Origin: Pseudomonas sp. MF4836
GTDB lineage: Bacteria; Pseudomonadota; Gammaproteobacteria; Pseudomonadales; Pseudomonadaceae
Assembly: GCF_002018875.1 (NCBI RefSeq)
Contig: NZ_MVOL01000016.1
Coordinates: 1-64,000 of the forward strand
Direction: 5' to 3'
Length of the DNA: 64,000 nucleotides
The position numbers and the translations under genes are program-made. Shown piece by piece: positions 34,518 to 44,216 of the stretch (within the stretch, counting starts at the first letter, position 1; each line of letters starts with the position of its first letter). Below the pieces are notes generated by a model. It saw only the letters and a program-made list of their open reading frames with translations, searched no databases and was not told where the DNA came from.

Positions 34518-35027
34518 TTAGAAAGCACCCATGTAATCGCGCTTGCCGACTTCAACACCGTTGTGACGCAGCAAGGCGTAGGCGGTGGTGACGTGGAAGA
34601 AGAACTGCGGCAGGCCGTAGGTTAGCAGGTAGGACTGGCCGCTGAAGCGCTTCTCTTTTGGCGTGCCAGGGCGGGTGACGATTTCGATGCCTTCCTTGCC
34701 ATCGATCTGCGCGGGCTGGATCCCGTCGATAAAGGCCAGGACCTTGGCGATCAGGGCTTGCAGGTCGGCGAAGGTGACTTCGCTGTCGTCGTACTTGGGC
34801 AGTTCGACCTCGGCCAGGCGGGCGCTGACGCCTTTGGCGAAGTCCACGGCGATCTGCACCTGGCGTACCAGGGGGAACATGTCCGGGTACAGGCGGGCCT
34901 GCAGGAAGGCATTGGGGTCGATGTTCTTCGCCGTGGCATGGGCTTCGGCCTTGTTCAGCACATCGCTCAGGGCAGTGAGCATTTGCTTGAAGACAGGAAC
35001 GGAGGCGGCGTACAGGGAAATAGTCAT
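34518..35027 (-). CDS. DUF1993 family protein
   Basis: 169 aa. It reads MTISLYAASVPVFKQMLTAL and contains FPLVRQVQIAVDFAKG and LPQFFFHVTTAYALLRHNGV, which I associate with DUF1993, a DinB-like helical bundle of unknown function. The start at 35027 is the natural one; the longer frame runs into yceH antisense. Confidence 0.82.
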   Translation of the reverse strand: MTISLYAASVPVFKQMLTALSDVLNKAEAHATAKNIDPNAFLQARLYPDMFPLVRQVQIAVDFAKGVSARLAEVELPKYDDSEVTFADLQALIAKVLAFIDGIQPAQIDGKEGIEIVTRPGTPKEKRFSGQSYLLTYGLPQFFFHVTTAYALLRHNGVEVGKRDYMGAF

Positions 35028-35156
35028 GACAGTCTCGACATGGGTGGCAGAAATACAGCGTGGCGCGATTATAGACATCCTTGCGCTCGGCGGGCGGCTT
35101 GTCTTTTCTTGCGCAAGGATTAGGCTAGTCGCCTTCCATAGCATAGGGAAAGCGCG

Positions 35157-35807
35157 ATGAGCACTGAGCAAGAGACCTCCGTTGATGAACTGCGGCTCAA
35201 CAGTACGGAAATCCGTATTCTTGGCTCCTTGATCGAAAAACAGGCCACCAGCCCGGAAACCTATCCCCTGACCCTCAATGCCCTGGTGCTTGCCTGCAAC
35301 CAGAAAACCAGCCGTGAACCGGTGATGAACCTGAGCCAGGGCCAGGTCGGGCAAAGCCTGCGCGCGCTTGAAGGCCGAGGCTTTACCCGACTGGTGATGG
35401 GCAGCCGCGCCGATCGCTGGGAGCATCGCGTGGACAAGGCCCTGGAGCTGGTGCCGGCCCAGGTGGTGCTGAGCGGCCTGTTATTTCTGCGTGGGCCGCA
35501 AACCGTCAACGAGCTGCTGACCCGCAGCGGGCGCATGCATGATTTCGAAGACGCCGAGCAGGTGGTGCATCAACTGGAACGCTTGATCGCCCGTGGCCTG
35601 GCACTGCTGATTCCGCGCCAGGCGGGACAACGCGAAGACCGCTACATGCACGCCCTGGGGGATCCGGCGGATATCGAGGCGATTCTGGCCGCACGCCAGA
35701 ATCCGGTTGAGCGCAGCAGCGGCAGCGGTGTATCCGCCGAACGCATCGAAGAACTCGAAGCCCGCATCGCCGCCCTCGAAGAGCGCCTGGCAAAACTCGA
35801 AGGCTGA
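35157..35807 (+). CDS. YceH family (DUF480) protein
   Basis: 216 aa with two winged-helix-like units. Recognisable blocks are RILGSLIEKQATSPETYPLTLNAL and CNQKTSREPVMNLSQGQV, then a C-terminal coiled coil (RIEELEARIAALEERLAKLE). The fold suggests nucleic-acid binding but no role is established. It is divergent from the DUF1993 gene. Confidence 0.9.
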   Translation: MSTEQETSVDELRLNSTEIRILGSLIEKQATSPETYPLTLNALVLACNQKTSREPVMNLSQGQVGQSLRALEGRGFTRLVMGSRADRWEHRVDKALELVPAQVVLSGLLFLRGPQTVNELLTRSGRMHDFEDAEQVVHQLERLIARGLALLIPRQAGQREDRYMHALGDPADIEAILAARQNPVERSSGSGVSAERIEELEARIAALEERLAKLEG

Positions 35808-35819
35808 CACCTCCTCCCC

Positions 35820-35848
35820 GGCCGCGGCTACACACTGTAGCCGCGGCC
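35820..35848. repeat. REP inverted pair after yceH
   Basis: GGCCGCGGCTACA and TGTAGCCGCGGCC, a perfect 13-bp inverted repeat with a CAC spacer, at the convergent ends of yceH and the shikimate dehydrogenase-like gene. It may also stop transcription. Confidence 0.8.
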
Positions 35849-35891
35849 GAAGTCTGCGCTGGCCCTATCGGCTCTCCCCTTACCTGACCTT

Positions 35892-36710
35892 CTACCCCCG
35901 CGCAAATGCCACCGCTTGCTGGAATTGCGCTTCGCTCGGGCGGACGCCGGTGTACAGCACAAATTGCTCCAGGGCCTGGATCGCAATCACTTCCAGACCG
36001 GTGATCACTTGCTTGCCTTCGGCCCGACCGCGCAGGATCAACGGGGTTTCCGCCGGGATCGCCACCACATCGAACACTGTCTGTGCCTCGGTGATCGCTT
36101 CGGCCGGGAACGCCAGCTGGTCGGCTTCGGCACCGCCAGTCATGCCGATCGGCGTGACGTTGATCAGCATCTGCGCCCGCACATCACCCAGCTCGGCCTG
36201 CCACTGATAACCCAGGGAGTCCGCCAGCGCGCGCCCGGCGCTCTGGTTGCGCGCAACGATAATGCCGTTGCTGTAGCCACCGTCGCGCAAGGCGCTGGCC
36301 ACGGCCTTGGCCATGCCGCCGCTGCCACGCAGGACAAAACTCGAGGCCTGGGGCACCTGGTGCGCGGCCAGCAATTGGGCAATGGCGATGTAGTCGGTGT
36401 TGTAGGCCTTGAGGTGGCCATTGGTGTTGACGATGGTGTTGATCGAGGCGATGGCCTGAGCTGACGCGTCCAGCTCATCCACCAGCTCGATACTGGCCTC
36501 CTTGAACGGCATCGACACGCCGCAACCGCGAATTCCCAGGGCCCGGATCCCACCAATGGCGCCGGGCAGATCCTGGCTGCTGAAGGCCTTGTAGTAAAAA
36601 TTCAGGCCCAACTGTTCATACAGATGGTTATGAAAGCGCAGGCCGAAGTTCCCCGGACGCCCTGACAATGACATGCACAACTGAGTGCCTTTGTTGGGGT
36701 TCATTTGCAT
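35892..36710 (-). CDS. shikimate 5-dehydrogenase-like protein (AroE paralogue)
   Basis: 272 aa. The substrate part holds CMSLSGRPGNFGLRFHN, GCGVSMPFKEASIELVD with the expected Lys, and NTDYIAI with the expected Asp. The cofactor part has VLRGSGGMAKAVASAL, a variant of the usual GAGGA loop. The start at 36710 (MQMNPNKG) has GAGGAG 6 nt upstream. It is probably a paralogue serving a catabolic or side pathway, since the biosynthetic aroE is usually elsewhere. Confidence 0.85.
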   Translation of the reverse strand: MQMNPNKGTQLCMSLSGRPGNFGLRFHNHLYEQLGLNFYYKAFSSQDLPGAIGGIRALGIRGCGVSMPFKEASIELVDELDASAQAIASINTIVNTNGHLKAYNTDYIAIAQLLAAHQVPQASSFVLRGSGGMAKAVASALRDGGYSNGIIVARNQSAGRALADSLGYQWQAELGDVRAQMLINVTPIGMTGGAEADQLAFPAEAITEAQTVFDVVAIPAETPLILRGRAEGKQVITGLEVIAIQALEQFVLYTGVRPSEAQFQQAVAFARG

Positions 36711-36964
36711 GTGAATCTCCTCGCAAGGCACTTTCGGATAGACGGATTAACCCGCCGCACGACTTGTGCCTGATCATATCGACGCCAAGTTTGAAGGTGG
36801 CATTACCGCCCAGGGATGACGGTAAAGAAGCCGGTACAGACCTTACACAATATTTACTCAGCGGCTGTGCAGTTTTTGCCAAAACCGCTGTCTTAGAAGT
36901 ATCCCCGCGACAGTCCTTGAGTCTATTGCAGACCACAAGCCCGGGGTTGAACCGAGGAACTACC

Positions 36965-37318
36965 ATGATTTCCAGAATCCCCAAGATAGCCTTGCTCATT
37001 GGTGCACTCGCTGTCGCTGGCCAAGCCTCCGCCCATGGCGGCAATTGGGCCGGGCCGGCCGTGTTGGGTGCTGTCGTAGGTGCTGCGGTAATGGGCTCCG
37101 TCATGTCCAACCAGGAACGTCCGGTGTACGTGCAACAGCAACCGGTGTACGTACAACCACAGCCGGTGTATGCCGCACCGCCTCCGGTCTACTACCAGCC
37201 GCAACCGGTGTATGTGGAAGCAGCGCCGGTCTACTACCGCCCGGCACCGGTGTACTACGGCCGGCCCCGTGGCTACTACGGCCCGCCTCGCCACTACTAC
37301 GGCCCTGGCCGCTGGTAA
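36965..37318 (+). CDS. secreted Tyr/Pro/Val-repeat protein
   Basis: 117 aa. A signal peptide ends near QASA-HG, then comes a short hydrophobic Gly/Ala stretch (GPAVLGAVVGAAVMGSVM). The rest is repeats of PVYV/PVYY with Gln and Pro, ending in a Gly/Tyr/Arg/Pro-rich tail (YYGPPRHYYGPGRW). The low-complexity aromatic repeat suggests an envelope or surface-associated protein. The function is unknown. Confidence 0.75.
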   Translation: MISRIPKIALLIGALAVAGQASAHGGNWAGPAVLGAVVGAAVMGSVMSNQERPVYVQQQPVYVQPQPVYAAPPPVYYQPQPVYVEAAPVYYRPAPVYYGRPRGYYGPPRHYYGPGRW

Positions 37319-37340
37319 GCAGCCCGCTCTACCCTGACAG

Positions 37341-37372
37341 GCCCCGCCCTCAAAGTGGGGCTTGTTGCATTT
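37341..37372 (+). terminator. terminator after the repeat protein
   Basis: Stem GCCCCGC / GTGGGGC (one G-T pair) with loop CCTCAAA, followed by TTGTTGCATTTT. Confidence 0.6.
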
Positions 37373-37563
37373 TGCCATCATCCAAATGTCTGAATATCCC
37401 AATCCCAGGTCGCTGACGGAACAGTAATTGCCTGTAAATCCGGCAATAGTAAGGCCGTCACCGCGCACCCATCGTGCATACGACGGTCATATATCTGTCA
37501 TGCCAGGTCCGCAAGATCGGATCTGTCCATGCCAACAGGCTCATAAAAACAAGGACGAACCCT

Positions 37564-37758
37564 ATGCCCACGCAAAACCCGCACCGCATCGCCGGCCTCT
37601 GTACCTCAAGCAAGGTCTACAGTGCGCTGACCGAACTCAAACACCTGGAGGGCCATCGCAGCGCCAAGTTTCTTTCGCTGCTGGCAGAAAACCTGGTGCG
37701 CAAAGGCCTGCTCAACGATCAGGAAGTGCTGAACATGCTCGACCAGGTGGTGGACTGA
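37564..37758 (+). CDS. hypothetical protein, 64 aa
   Basis: Small, mostly helical, probably cytoplasmic: SKVYSALTELKHLEGHRS followed by LAENLVRKGLLNDQEVLNMLD. No family is recognised. The codon use is normal for the window. Confidence 0.6.
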   Translation: MPTQNPHRIAGLCTSSKVYSALTELKHLEGHRSAKFLSLLAENLVRKGLLNDQEVLNMLDQVVD

Positions 37759-37875
37759 AACCACGCGCCGGACCACAACCGCCGTCGTTGCCATCAATGT
37801 CGACTATCGAGCGTGGTGATTTTTCGTAACACCCTGAGCTTTGTAAGGTAGCCCCACTGATTGATGGAGGCACTT

Positions 37876-38058
37876 ATGCACAAGGTTCAGATCATGTCCG
37901 TTATCGGCAGCGCCGTTCCCGCACCGCTCAGAGAGCTAGGATTGCTCGCCTGTTGGTACCTGGTACGGGACGGCGAACCGATCAGCGGCCCGCTTACCTC
38001 GCTTCCCGCCGCGCAGGCACTGTCGCTGAAGTTCGAACAGCCGATGCTGGTCGCTTAA
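37876..38058 (+). CDS. hypothetical protein, 60 aa
   Basis: Short protein with a CWYLVRDGEPISGPLTSL stretch. GGAGG lies about 6 nt before the ATG at 37876. It ends 4 bp inside the convergent AI-2E family gene. The function is unknown. Confidence 0.6.
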   Translation: MHKVQIMSVIGSAVPAPLRELGLLACWYLVRDGEPISGPLTSLPAAQALSLKFEQPMLVA

Positions 38059-39116
38059 GGCAACTGCACCCGCGGCCGGGTTTCGACGAACAACGCCCAA
38101 CTCGACATGAACAACGCCGCGATCAGCGGACCGATGACAAAACCGTTGAGCCCGAAGATCGCCAGGCCACCCAGGGTCGAGATCAGGATCAGGTAATCCG
38201 GCATCTTGGTGTCCTTGCCCACCAGGATCGGGCGCAGCACGTTGTCCACCAGGCCGATCACGAATACCCCGAACAACCCGAGCACCACCCCTTGCCAGAT
38301 CGCCCCGCTGAGCAGGAAGTACGCGGCCACCGGGGCCCAGACGATCCCCGCGCCCACCGCCGGCAACAACGACAGAAAAGCCATCAGTACCGCCCAGAGC
38401 AAGGCGCTGGGGATGTCGAGAAACCAGAAAATCACCCCGCCCAGCGCCCCCTGGGTCACCGCCACCAGCACGTTGCCTTTGACGGTGGCGCGCACCACTC
38501 GGTTGAATTTGAGTTGCAGGCGGCGCTTCTGATGTTCCGCCAGGGGCACCGCCGTGCGGATCTTGCGCACCAGTTCGGCGCCATCGCGCAGAAAGAAGAA
38601 CAGCAGGTAGAGCATGATGAAGAAGCTCACCACAAACTCGAACGTGCCCTGGCCGAAGCTGAACGCCTGGCTGGCCAGGTACTGGCTGCCCTGCATCGAA
38701 CTCTTGACGATTTTCTCGCGCAGGCCGTCGAGCTCGCCCATGCCGAAGCGGTCCAGCAGGTGCTGGAAATACGGCGGCAACGCGTGCTTGAACTGCGCCA
38801 GGTAGCCGGCGATGTCCAGGTGCCCGCTCTCGATGTTCTTGTAGACGTTGGTGCCTTCCTGCACCAGCAGCACGCTGGTGATGATCACCGGCAGGATCGC
38901 GATCACCAGGCAGATGCCCAGGGTGCACAGTGAAGTCAGGTTGCGTGGCCAGCCGAACTTCAATTGCAGCCGGCGTTGCAGCGGGGCGAAGACGATGCCG
39001 AGGATCACCGCCCAGAACACCGCTCCGTAGAACGGCAGGAGGATCCAGATGAAAGCGACCGTCACCAGTACCAGGAGTACCAGCAGGCTTTTGTTTTGCA
39101 GGTTGGTTTGATTCAT
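38055..39116 (-). CDS. AI-2E family transporter (PerM-like permease)
   Basis: Inner-membrane protein of 353 aa with about eight hydrophobic segments in family order. Blocks seen include WAVILGIVFAPLQRRL near the N-terminus, GLVDNVLRPILVGKD, and the end LGGLAIFGLNGFVIGPLIAALF. Family members export small molecules or act as Na+/H+ antiporters; the AI-2 role is not general. The start at 39116 (MNQTNLQNK) gives the typical length. Confidence 0.9.
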   Translation of the reverse strand: MNQTNLQNKSLLVLLVLVTVAFIWILLPFYGAVFWAVILGIVFAPLQRRLQLKFGWPRNLTSLCTLGICLVIAILPVIITSVLLVQEGTNVYKNIESGHLDIAGYLAQFKHALPPYFQHLLDRFGMGELDGLREKIVKSSMQGSQYLASQAFSFGQGTFEFVVSFFIMLYLLFFFLRDGAELVRKIRTAVPLAEHQKRRLQLKFNRVVRATVKGNVLVAVTQGALGGVIFWFLDIPSALLWAVLMAFLSLLPAVGAGIVWAPVAAYFLLSGAIWQGVVLGLFGVFVIGLVDNVLRPILVGKDTKMPDYLILISTLGGLAIFGLNGFVIGPLIAALFMSSWALFVETRPRVQLP

Positions 39117-39280
39117 ATCCGATCCAGTTCGATAAGCCGCAGGACGCTGACGGGCGTCCAGAGGCTTAGTCAACCGCTGTGCGTCCAAGTGCCATCTTTT
39201 GTGCATTGAGCATAGATCCAGATCAATAAACCCCGGAGCGCACTGCTTTACCCTCGCGACCTTTTGCGACCGACAGCCCC

Positions 39281-40612
39281 ATGACGCTCCTCGCCCGACC
39301 CGAACTGCTCGCCCCCGCCGGCACCCTGAAAAACATGCGCTATGCCTTTGCCTACGGCGCCGACGCGGTCTATGCCGGGCAGCCGCGCTACAGCCTGCGG
39401 GTGCGCAACAACGAATTCGACCACGCCAACCTGGCCCTCGGCATCCAGGAGGCCCAGGCCCAGGACAAGCGTTTCTACGTGGTGGTCAACATCGCCCCGC
39501 ACAACGCCAAGCTCAAGACCTTCCTCAAGGACCTGGAGCCGGTGATCGCCATGGGCCCGGATGCGCTGATCATGTCCGACCCGGGCCTGATCATGCTGGT
39601 GCAGCGGCACTTCCCGCAGATGCCGATCCACCTCTCGGTACAGGCCAACACGGTGAACTGGGCCAGCGTCGAGTTCTGGCAGGAACAGGGCCTGAGCCGA
39701 ATCATCCTGTCCCGCGAGTTGTCGCTGGAAGAGATCGCCGAGATCCGCCAGCAGGTGCCTGGCATGGAGCTGGAGGTGTTTGTCCACGGCGCGCTGTGCA
39801 TGGCCTATTCCGGGCGCTGCCTGCTATCGGGCTACATGAACAAGCGCGATGCCAACCAGGGCAGTTGCACCAACGCCTGCCGCTGGAAATACAAGGCCCA
39901 GGAGGCCACCGAGAATGCCGCCGGCGATATTGTCCAGCTGTTCGAACCGAACGCCGAGCCGACCCTGGGCCTGGGGGCGTCCACCGACCAGGTGTTCCTG
40001 CTGCAGGAGGCCAACCGCCCGGACGAACTGATGCCGGCATTCGAAGACGAACACGGCACCTACATCATGAACGCCAAGGACCTGCGCGCGGTGCAGCACG
40101 TCGGGCGCCTGACCCAGATGGGCGTGCATTCGCTGAAGATCGAGGGGCGCACCAAGTCGCACTTCTATTGCGCACGCACCACCCAGGTCTATCGCCGGGC
40201 CATCGATGACGCGGCGGCCGGACGCGAGTTCGACCGCAGCCTGATGAACGACCTCGAATCCCTGGCCCAGCGCGGCTACACCGAAGGTTTCCTGCGGCGC
40301 CATGTGCACGATGAGTACCAGAACTACCAGAACGGCAGCTCAGTTTCGGAGCGCCAGCAGTTCGTCGGCGAACTGACCGGCGAGCGCCGCGACCGGCTGG
40401 CCGAGGTCAAGGTGAAAAACCGCTTTGCCCTGGGCGACCACATGGAGCTGATGACCCCCAAGGGCAACTTCCACTTCGACCTGCATCAACTGCAAAACGC
40501 CAAGGGCGAAGCCATCGAGGTCGCCCCGGGTGACGGCCACACCGTGTACCTGCCGATTCCCGACCAGGTCGACCTGCGCTACAGCCTGCTGATGCGCGAT
40601 ATCACTGTCTAA
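39281..40612 (+). CDS. trhP: prephenate-dependent tRNA uridine(34) hydroxylase (U32 family, YegQ)
   Basis: 443 aa. The U32 family signature is clear: ELEVFVHGALCMAYSGRC with following cysteines in GSCTNACRW, expected to bind an iron-sulfur cluster with a later Cys in HFYCARTT. TrhP hydroxylates U34 of certain tRNAs as a first step to 5-methoxy or carboxymethoxy-uridine. The N-terminus LLAPAGTLKNMRYAFAYGADAVYAG is standard. Confidence 0.93.
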   Translation: MTLLARPELLAPAGTLKNMRYAFAYGADAVYAGQPRYSLRVRNNEFDHANLALGIQEAQAQDKRFYVVVNIAPHNAKLKTFLKDLEPVIAMGPDALIMSDPGLIMLVQRHFPQMPIHLSVQANTVNWASVEFWQEQGLSRIILSRELSLEEIAEIRQQVPGMELEVFVHGALCMAYSGRCLLSGYMNKRDANQGSCTNACRWKYKAQEATENAAGDIVQLFEPNAEPTLGLGASTDQVFLLQEANRPDELMPAFEDEHGTYIMNAKDLRAVQHVGRLTQMGVHSLKIEGRTKSHFYCARTTQVYRRAIDDAAAGREFDRSLMNDLESLAQRGYTEGFLRRHVHDEYQNYQNGSSVSERQQFVGELTGERRDRLAEVKVKNRFALGDHMELMTPKGNFHFDLHQLQNAKGEAIEVAPGDGHTVYLPIPDQVDLRYSLLMRDITV

Positions 40613-40630
40613 ACCGAACCGTAGCCGCCA

Positions 40631-40671
40631 GTAGCCGCTGACGAGCCCGCGAGGCTGCGCGCAGCGGCTAC
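40631..40671. repeat. REP element pair
   Basis: GTAGCCGCTG (40631-40640) faces CAGCGGCTAC (40662-40671), with a CGAGCCCGCGAGG middle. It lies between convergent trhP and the chemoreceptor gene; a further GTAGCCGC copy lies at 40621. Confidence 0.8.
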
Positions 40672-40691
40672 AGGACAGTTGAGGGTTAGCC

Positions 40692-42371
40692 TCAGATTCG
40701 GAACTGCCCTACCAACTTGCCCAAACGCTGGCCCAGATCCGCCAGGCTGCGGGAGGTCTGGGCGCCGAGTTGGGTTTCGTCGGCGACGCTGTCCACCGCC
40801 ACGGCAATCTGATGCACGCTGCGGTTGATCTCTTCGGCGACCGCAGTCTGTTCTTCGGCGGCACTGGCAATCTGGGCGTTCATCGAATTGATGGTGCCGA
40901 TCAACTGCGCCATGGTGTCCAGCGACGCACCCGCCTCGTTGGCCTGGGCCGAGGTGCCATCGCCGGCATCGCTGGAACGGCGCATGGCTTCCACTGCCGT
41001 CCGCGTGCCCTGCTGCAGGCGGTCGATCATGCCCTGGATCTCCTGGGTGCTCTGCTGGGTACGACTGGCCAGCGCCCGCACCTCGTCCGCCACCACCGCA
41101 AAACCACGCCCGGCCTCCCCGGCACGTGCCGCTTCAATGGCCGCGTTCAACGCCAGGAGGTTGGTCTGCTCGGCAATCGAGCGGATCACGTCCAGCACGC
41201 TGACAATCGATGCCACGTCCTTCTGCAAACTGTCGAGGGAAGTACCGCTGCTACGGATATCGCTGACCAGCGCATGGATCTGGGCGATGCTGCCATCCAC
41301 CACGCGCTTGGCGGCCTGGCCTTCGGCGTCGGTCTGTTGCGCGGCCACCGCCGCCCCCTGGGCACTGCGCGCCACTTCATGGGCGGCCGAGGACATCTCA
41401 TTGATCGCGGTCGCCACCTGATCGGTCTCGTGGCGCTGACGCTCCATCGCCTGTTCCGAACGCTGGGCCTGATCGGAAACCTGGGTCACCAGGCCGGTCA
41501 ACTGACTAGTCATCTCGGTGATCTGCCGCACCAGGCCATGGATCTTGTCGACAAAGCGGTTGAACGACCCGGCCAGGTCACCCAGCTCGTCTTGGCTGGT
41601 AATCGCCAGGCGCTTGGTCAGGTCGCCATCGCCGGCGGCAATATCGTCGAGGCTGACCTTCATCAGTTGCAGCGGACGCAGCATGGTGTTGGCCACCAGC
41701 AGGCCCAGCGCCGCGATCACCAGCAGCACCACCACGGCAATCCCGACAATGCTCAGGACCATGCCTTCCATGCGCTGGTTGATGCTGGCCTCGACCGCCG
41801 CCACCTGGGCATCGATACCGTCGAGGTTGACCGAGGTGCCGAGCACCATGTCCCACTTGGGCAGGTATTCGGTGTAGCCGAGCTTGGGCACCAGCACATC
41901 GCTGCCCGGCTGGGTCGAGCTGTATTGCACGTAGTGGCTGCCGTCCTTGCCGACCCGCACCAGCTCGCGGTTGACGTACACGCCATTGGGGTCGCGGTTG
42001 TCCTTGAAGCTCTTGCCGACGCCGTCCGGGCTGTTGCCCTTGAACAGGCGCACGGTCTCGGAGTCGTAGCCGAAGAAGTAGCCATCCTTGCCGTACGTGA
42101 TGTTCGACAGCAGCTTGACCACCTCGGCCCGCGCCGCCTGATCGCCGTTGGCTGCAGCGTCATACAACGGCTTGACGGTGTTGAGCGCCACCTCCACGTA
42201 ACTCTGCAAGGTGGCCTTGGCCTCGCCCAGCAGGCGCTGGCGGGTCTCTTCGACCTCTTTGCTGGCCTGCTGCTTGAGCATGAATACCGTGGTCAGGCTG
42301 ATCACCAGCGCAAACAGCAACACCGGGAGTACCGCGAGGGACAGGACTTTGGCCTTCAAGCTTAGGCGCAT
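40692..42371 (-). CDS. methyl-accepting chemotaxis protein with sCache domain (CtpM-like)
   Basis: Chemoreceptor of 559 aa: a first membrane helix (about 10-30), a periplasmic single-Cache domain (YGKDGYFFGYDSE, PGSDVLVPKLGYTEYLPKWDMVLGTSV), a second helix (about 198-220), HAMP, and a methyl-accepting signalling domain with the hairpin tip EQTNLLALNAAIEAARAGEAGRGFAVVADEVR. The closest described relative, from memory of gene order in P. aeruginosa (PA2652), is the malate receptor CtpM; the ligand here is inferred. Confidence 0.92.
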   Translation of the reverse strand: MRLSLKAKVLSLAVLPVLLFALVISLTTVFMLKQQASKEVEETRQRLLGEAKATLQSYVEVALNTVKPLYDAAANGDQAARAEVVKLLSNITYGKDGYFFGYDSETVRLFKGNSPDGVGKSFKDNRDPNGVYVNRELVRVGKDGSHYVQYSSTQPGSDVLVPKLGYTEYLPKWDMVLGTSVNLDGIDAQVAAVEASINQRMEGMVLSIVGIAVVVLLVIAALGLLVANTMLRPLQLMKVSLDDIAAGDGDLTKRLAITSQDELGDLAGSFNRFVDKIHGLVRQITEMTSQLTGLVTQVSDQAQRSEQAMERQRHETDQVATAINEMSSAAHEVARSAQGAAVAAQQTDAEGQAAKRVVDGSIAQIHALVSDIRSSGTSLDSLQKDVASIVSVLDVIRSIAEQTNLLALNAAIEAARAGEAGRGFAVVADEVRALASRTQQSTQEIQGMIDRLQQGTRTAVEAMRRSSDAGDGTSAQANEAGASLDTMAQLIGTINSMNAQIASAAEEQTAVAEEINRSVHQIAVAVDSVADETQLGAQTSRSLADLGQRLGKLVGQFRI

Positions 42372-42512
42372 AGGTATTCACTCTTGATTTTATTGGCGTG
42401 GTTAAGCCGTTAACGGCACGCCGGATCAAAAGTTGAGCCCCCGCGGGCCTGTGCGCGGGGGCTAAAGCAGGCCACAGGCAGCCCGGCAACGCCGGGCCAT
42501 CGGCTCAGTGGT

Positions 42513-43832
42513 TCAGAGCACCATTGCCGCCACCCAACCGAACGCCAGCAACGGCAGGTTGTAGTGGAGGAAGGTCGGAACCACGGTGTCCCAGATATGG
42601 TGATGCTGGCCGTCGATATTGAGGCCGGAGGTCGGCCCCAGCGTCGAGTCCGAGGCCGGCGAACCGGCGTCGCCCAGGGCCCCGGCCGTGCCGACGATGC
42701 AGACGATGGCCAGGGGACTGAAGCCCAGTTGCACACAGAGCGGGACAAAGATCGCGGCCAGGATCGGCACCGTGGAAAACGACGAGCCGATGCCCATGGT
42801 CACCAGCAGCCCCACCAGCAGCATCAACAGCGCACCCACGCCCTTGCTGTGGCCGATCCAGCTGGCCGAGGTTTCCACCAGGGTCTTGACCTCGCCGGTG
42901 GCCTTCATCACCTCGGCAAAACCCGAGGCGGCAATCATGATGAAGCCGATCATGGCCATCATCTTCATGCCTTCGGTAAACAGGTCGTCGGTTTCGCGCC
43001 AGCGCACGATGCCCGACACCGAGAAGATCAGAAAACCGGCCAAAGCCCCGATAATCATCGAGTCCAGCAGCAACTGCACCACAAACGCCACCACGATGGC
43101 CAAGCCTGCCACCAGCAAGGTGCGCGGGTTGTATTGCACCGTCACCTGCTCGACTTTCTCGATCTTTTCCAGGTCATACACGCGCTTTTTGCGGTAGCTG
43201 ACAAAGGCCATCAACAAGCCGAAAACCATGCCCAGGGCTGGGATGCCCATGGCGTGGGTGACGTTGATCTGGCTGATGTCGACCCCGCTGCGGGCGACGT
43301 TGGCCAAGAGGATTTCATTGAGGAAGATGTTGCCGAAACCCACCGGCAAAAACATATAGGGGGTGATCAGGCCGAAGGTGATGACGCAGGCGATCAGCCG
43401 GCGGTCCAGTTGCAGCTTGGTCAGCACATATAACAGTGGCGGTACCAGCAGCGGGATAAAGGCAATGTGGATCGGCAGGATGTTCTGCGAAGCGATCGCC
43501 ACCACCCACAGCAGGCCGATCAGCAGCCATTTGACCTGGCCGCCGCCGTGGGCGTCCTGGCGGTCCACCAGCAGCAGGATCTTGTCTGCCAGGGCGTGGG
43601 CCAGGCCGGACTTGGCAATCGCCACCGCAAAGGCGCCGAGCAAGGCATAGGACAACGCCACAGTCGCACCACCACCCAACCCGCTGTTGAACGCCTTGAG
43701 CGTGGCCTCGATCCCAAGGCCGCCAGTGAGTCCACCCACCAACGCGCCAATGATCAGGGCGATCACCACATGCACGCGGGACAGGCTGAGCACCAGCATG
43801 ACGCCGACCGCGGCAATTACTGCATTAATCAT
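42513..43832 (-). CDS. Na+/H+ antiporter family (NhaC/YuiF-like) transporter
   Basis: 439 aa with about 12 hydrophobic segments. Typical blocks are VALSYALLGAFAVAIAKSG and GSSFSTVPILAAIF, and near the end TAGALGDAGSPASDSTLGPTSGL. The start at 43832 (MINAVIAAV) is chosen; the longer frame lacks homology-like sequence. It lies between two chemoreceptor genes, and the order matches PA2652-PA2654 as I recall, so it may import or export the metabolite that one of them detects. Confidence 0.85.
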   Translation of the reverse strand: MINAVIAAVGVMLVLSLSRVHVVIALIIGALVGGLTGGLGIEATLKAFNSGLGGGATVALSYALLGAFAVAIAKSGLAHALADKILLLVDRQDAHGGGQVKWLLIGLLWVVAIASQNILPIHIAFIPLLVPPLLYVLTKLQLDRRLIACVITFGLITPYMFLPVGFGNIFLNEILLANVARSGVDISQINVTHAMGIPALGMVFGLLMAFVSYRKKRVYDLEKIEKVEQVTVQYNPRTLLVAGLAIVVAFVVQLLLDSMIIGALAGFLIFSVSGIVRWRETDDLFTEGMKMMAMIGFIMIAASGFAEVMKATGEVKTLVETSASWIGHSKGVGALLMLLVGLLVTMGIGSSFSTVPILAAIFVPLCVQLGFSPLAIVCIVGTAGALGDAGSPASDSTLGPTSGLNIDGQHHHIWDTVVPTFLHYNLPLLAFGWVAAMVL

Positions 43833-44216
43833 CGTTACCTCATTACTGCGCCGCTGAAAATGGCGCAAAAGCATGTGACCGACCAGAAGGCAGGGGGCTG
43901 CCGACATCGAATGGAAAGAGGGTCTTATTAGAGGGCGCGCACTGTGCAGCAGCGGGCGCGGCTTGTCAAAACCCGGGGCGGAGAAAGCGCTTCCTCGCCA
44001 GTGGTGGAGCAGCAGGTTCGGGCTGCGTTTGGATGCTGGCCCTGTTTCAACTGGAATAAGTGGGTGTCGGCACGGGCCAGCGTCCGAACGCGGCCCGAGC
44101 CTTCGGCAGCGGCTACAGGTGGAGGTGGGGGGTTATTTCGAACAAGCGTTTAAAGAATCGGTTTCGGCGGCCGTTACAGTGCAAAGTCTCAGATATTTAT
44201 CGAATAAGGACGCCCC
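43833..44216. other. intergenic region with REP fragment
   Basis: About 385 bases of divergent promoter region. The part at 44089-44119 contains one REP unit (CGGCCCGAGCCTTCGGCAGC and GGCTACAGG). Small frames here lack RBS and are not accepted as genes. Confidence 0.5.
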
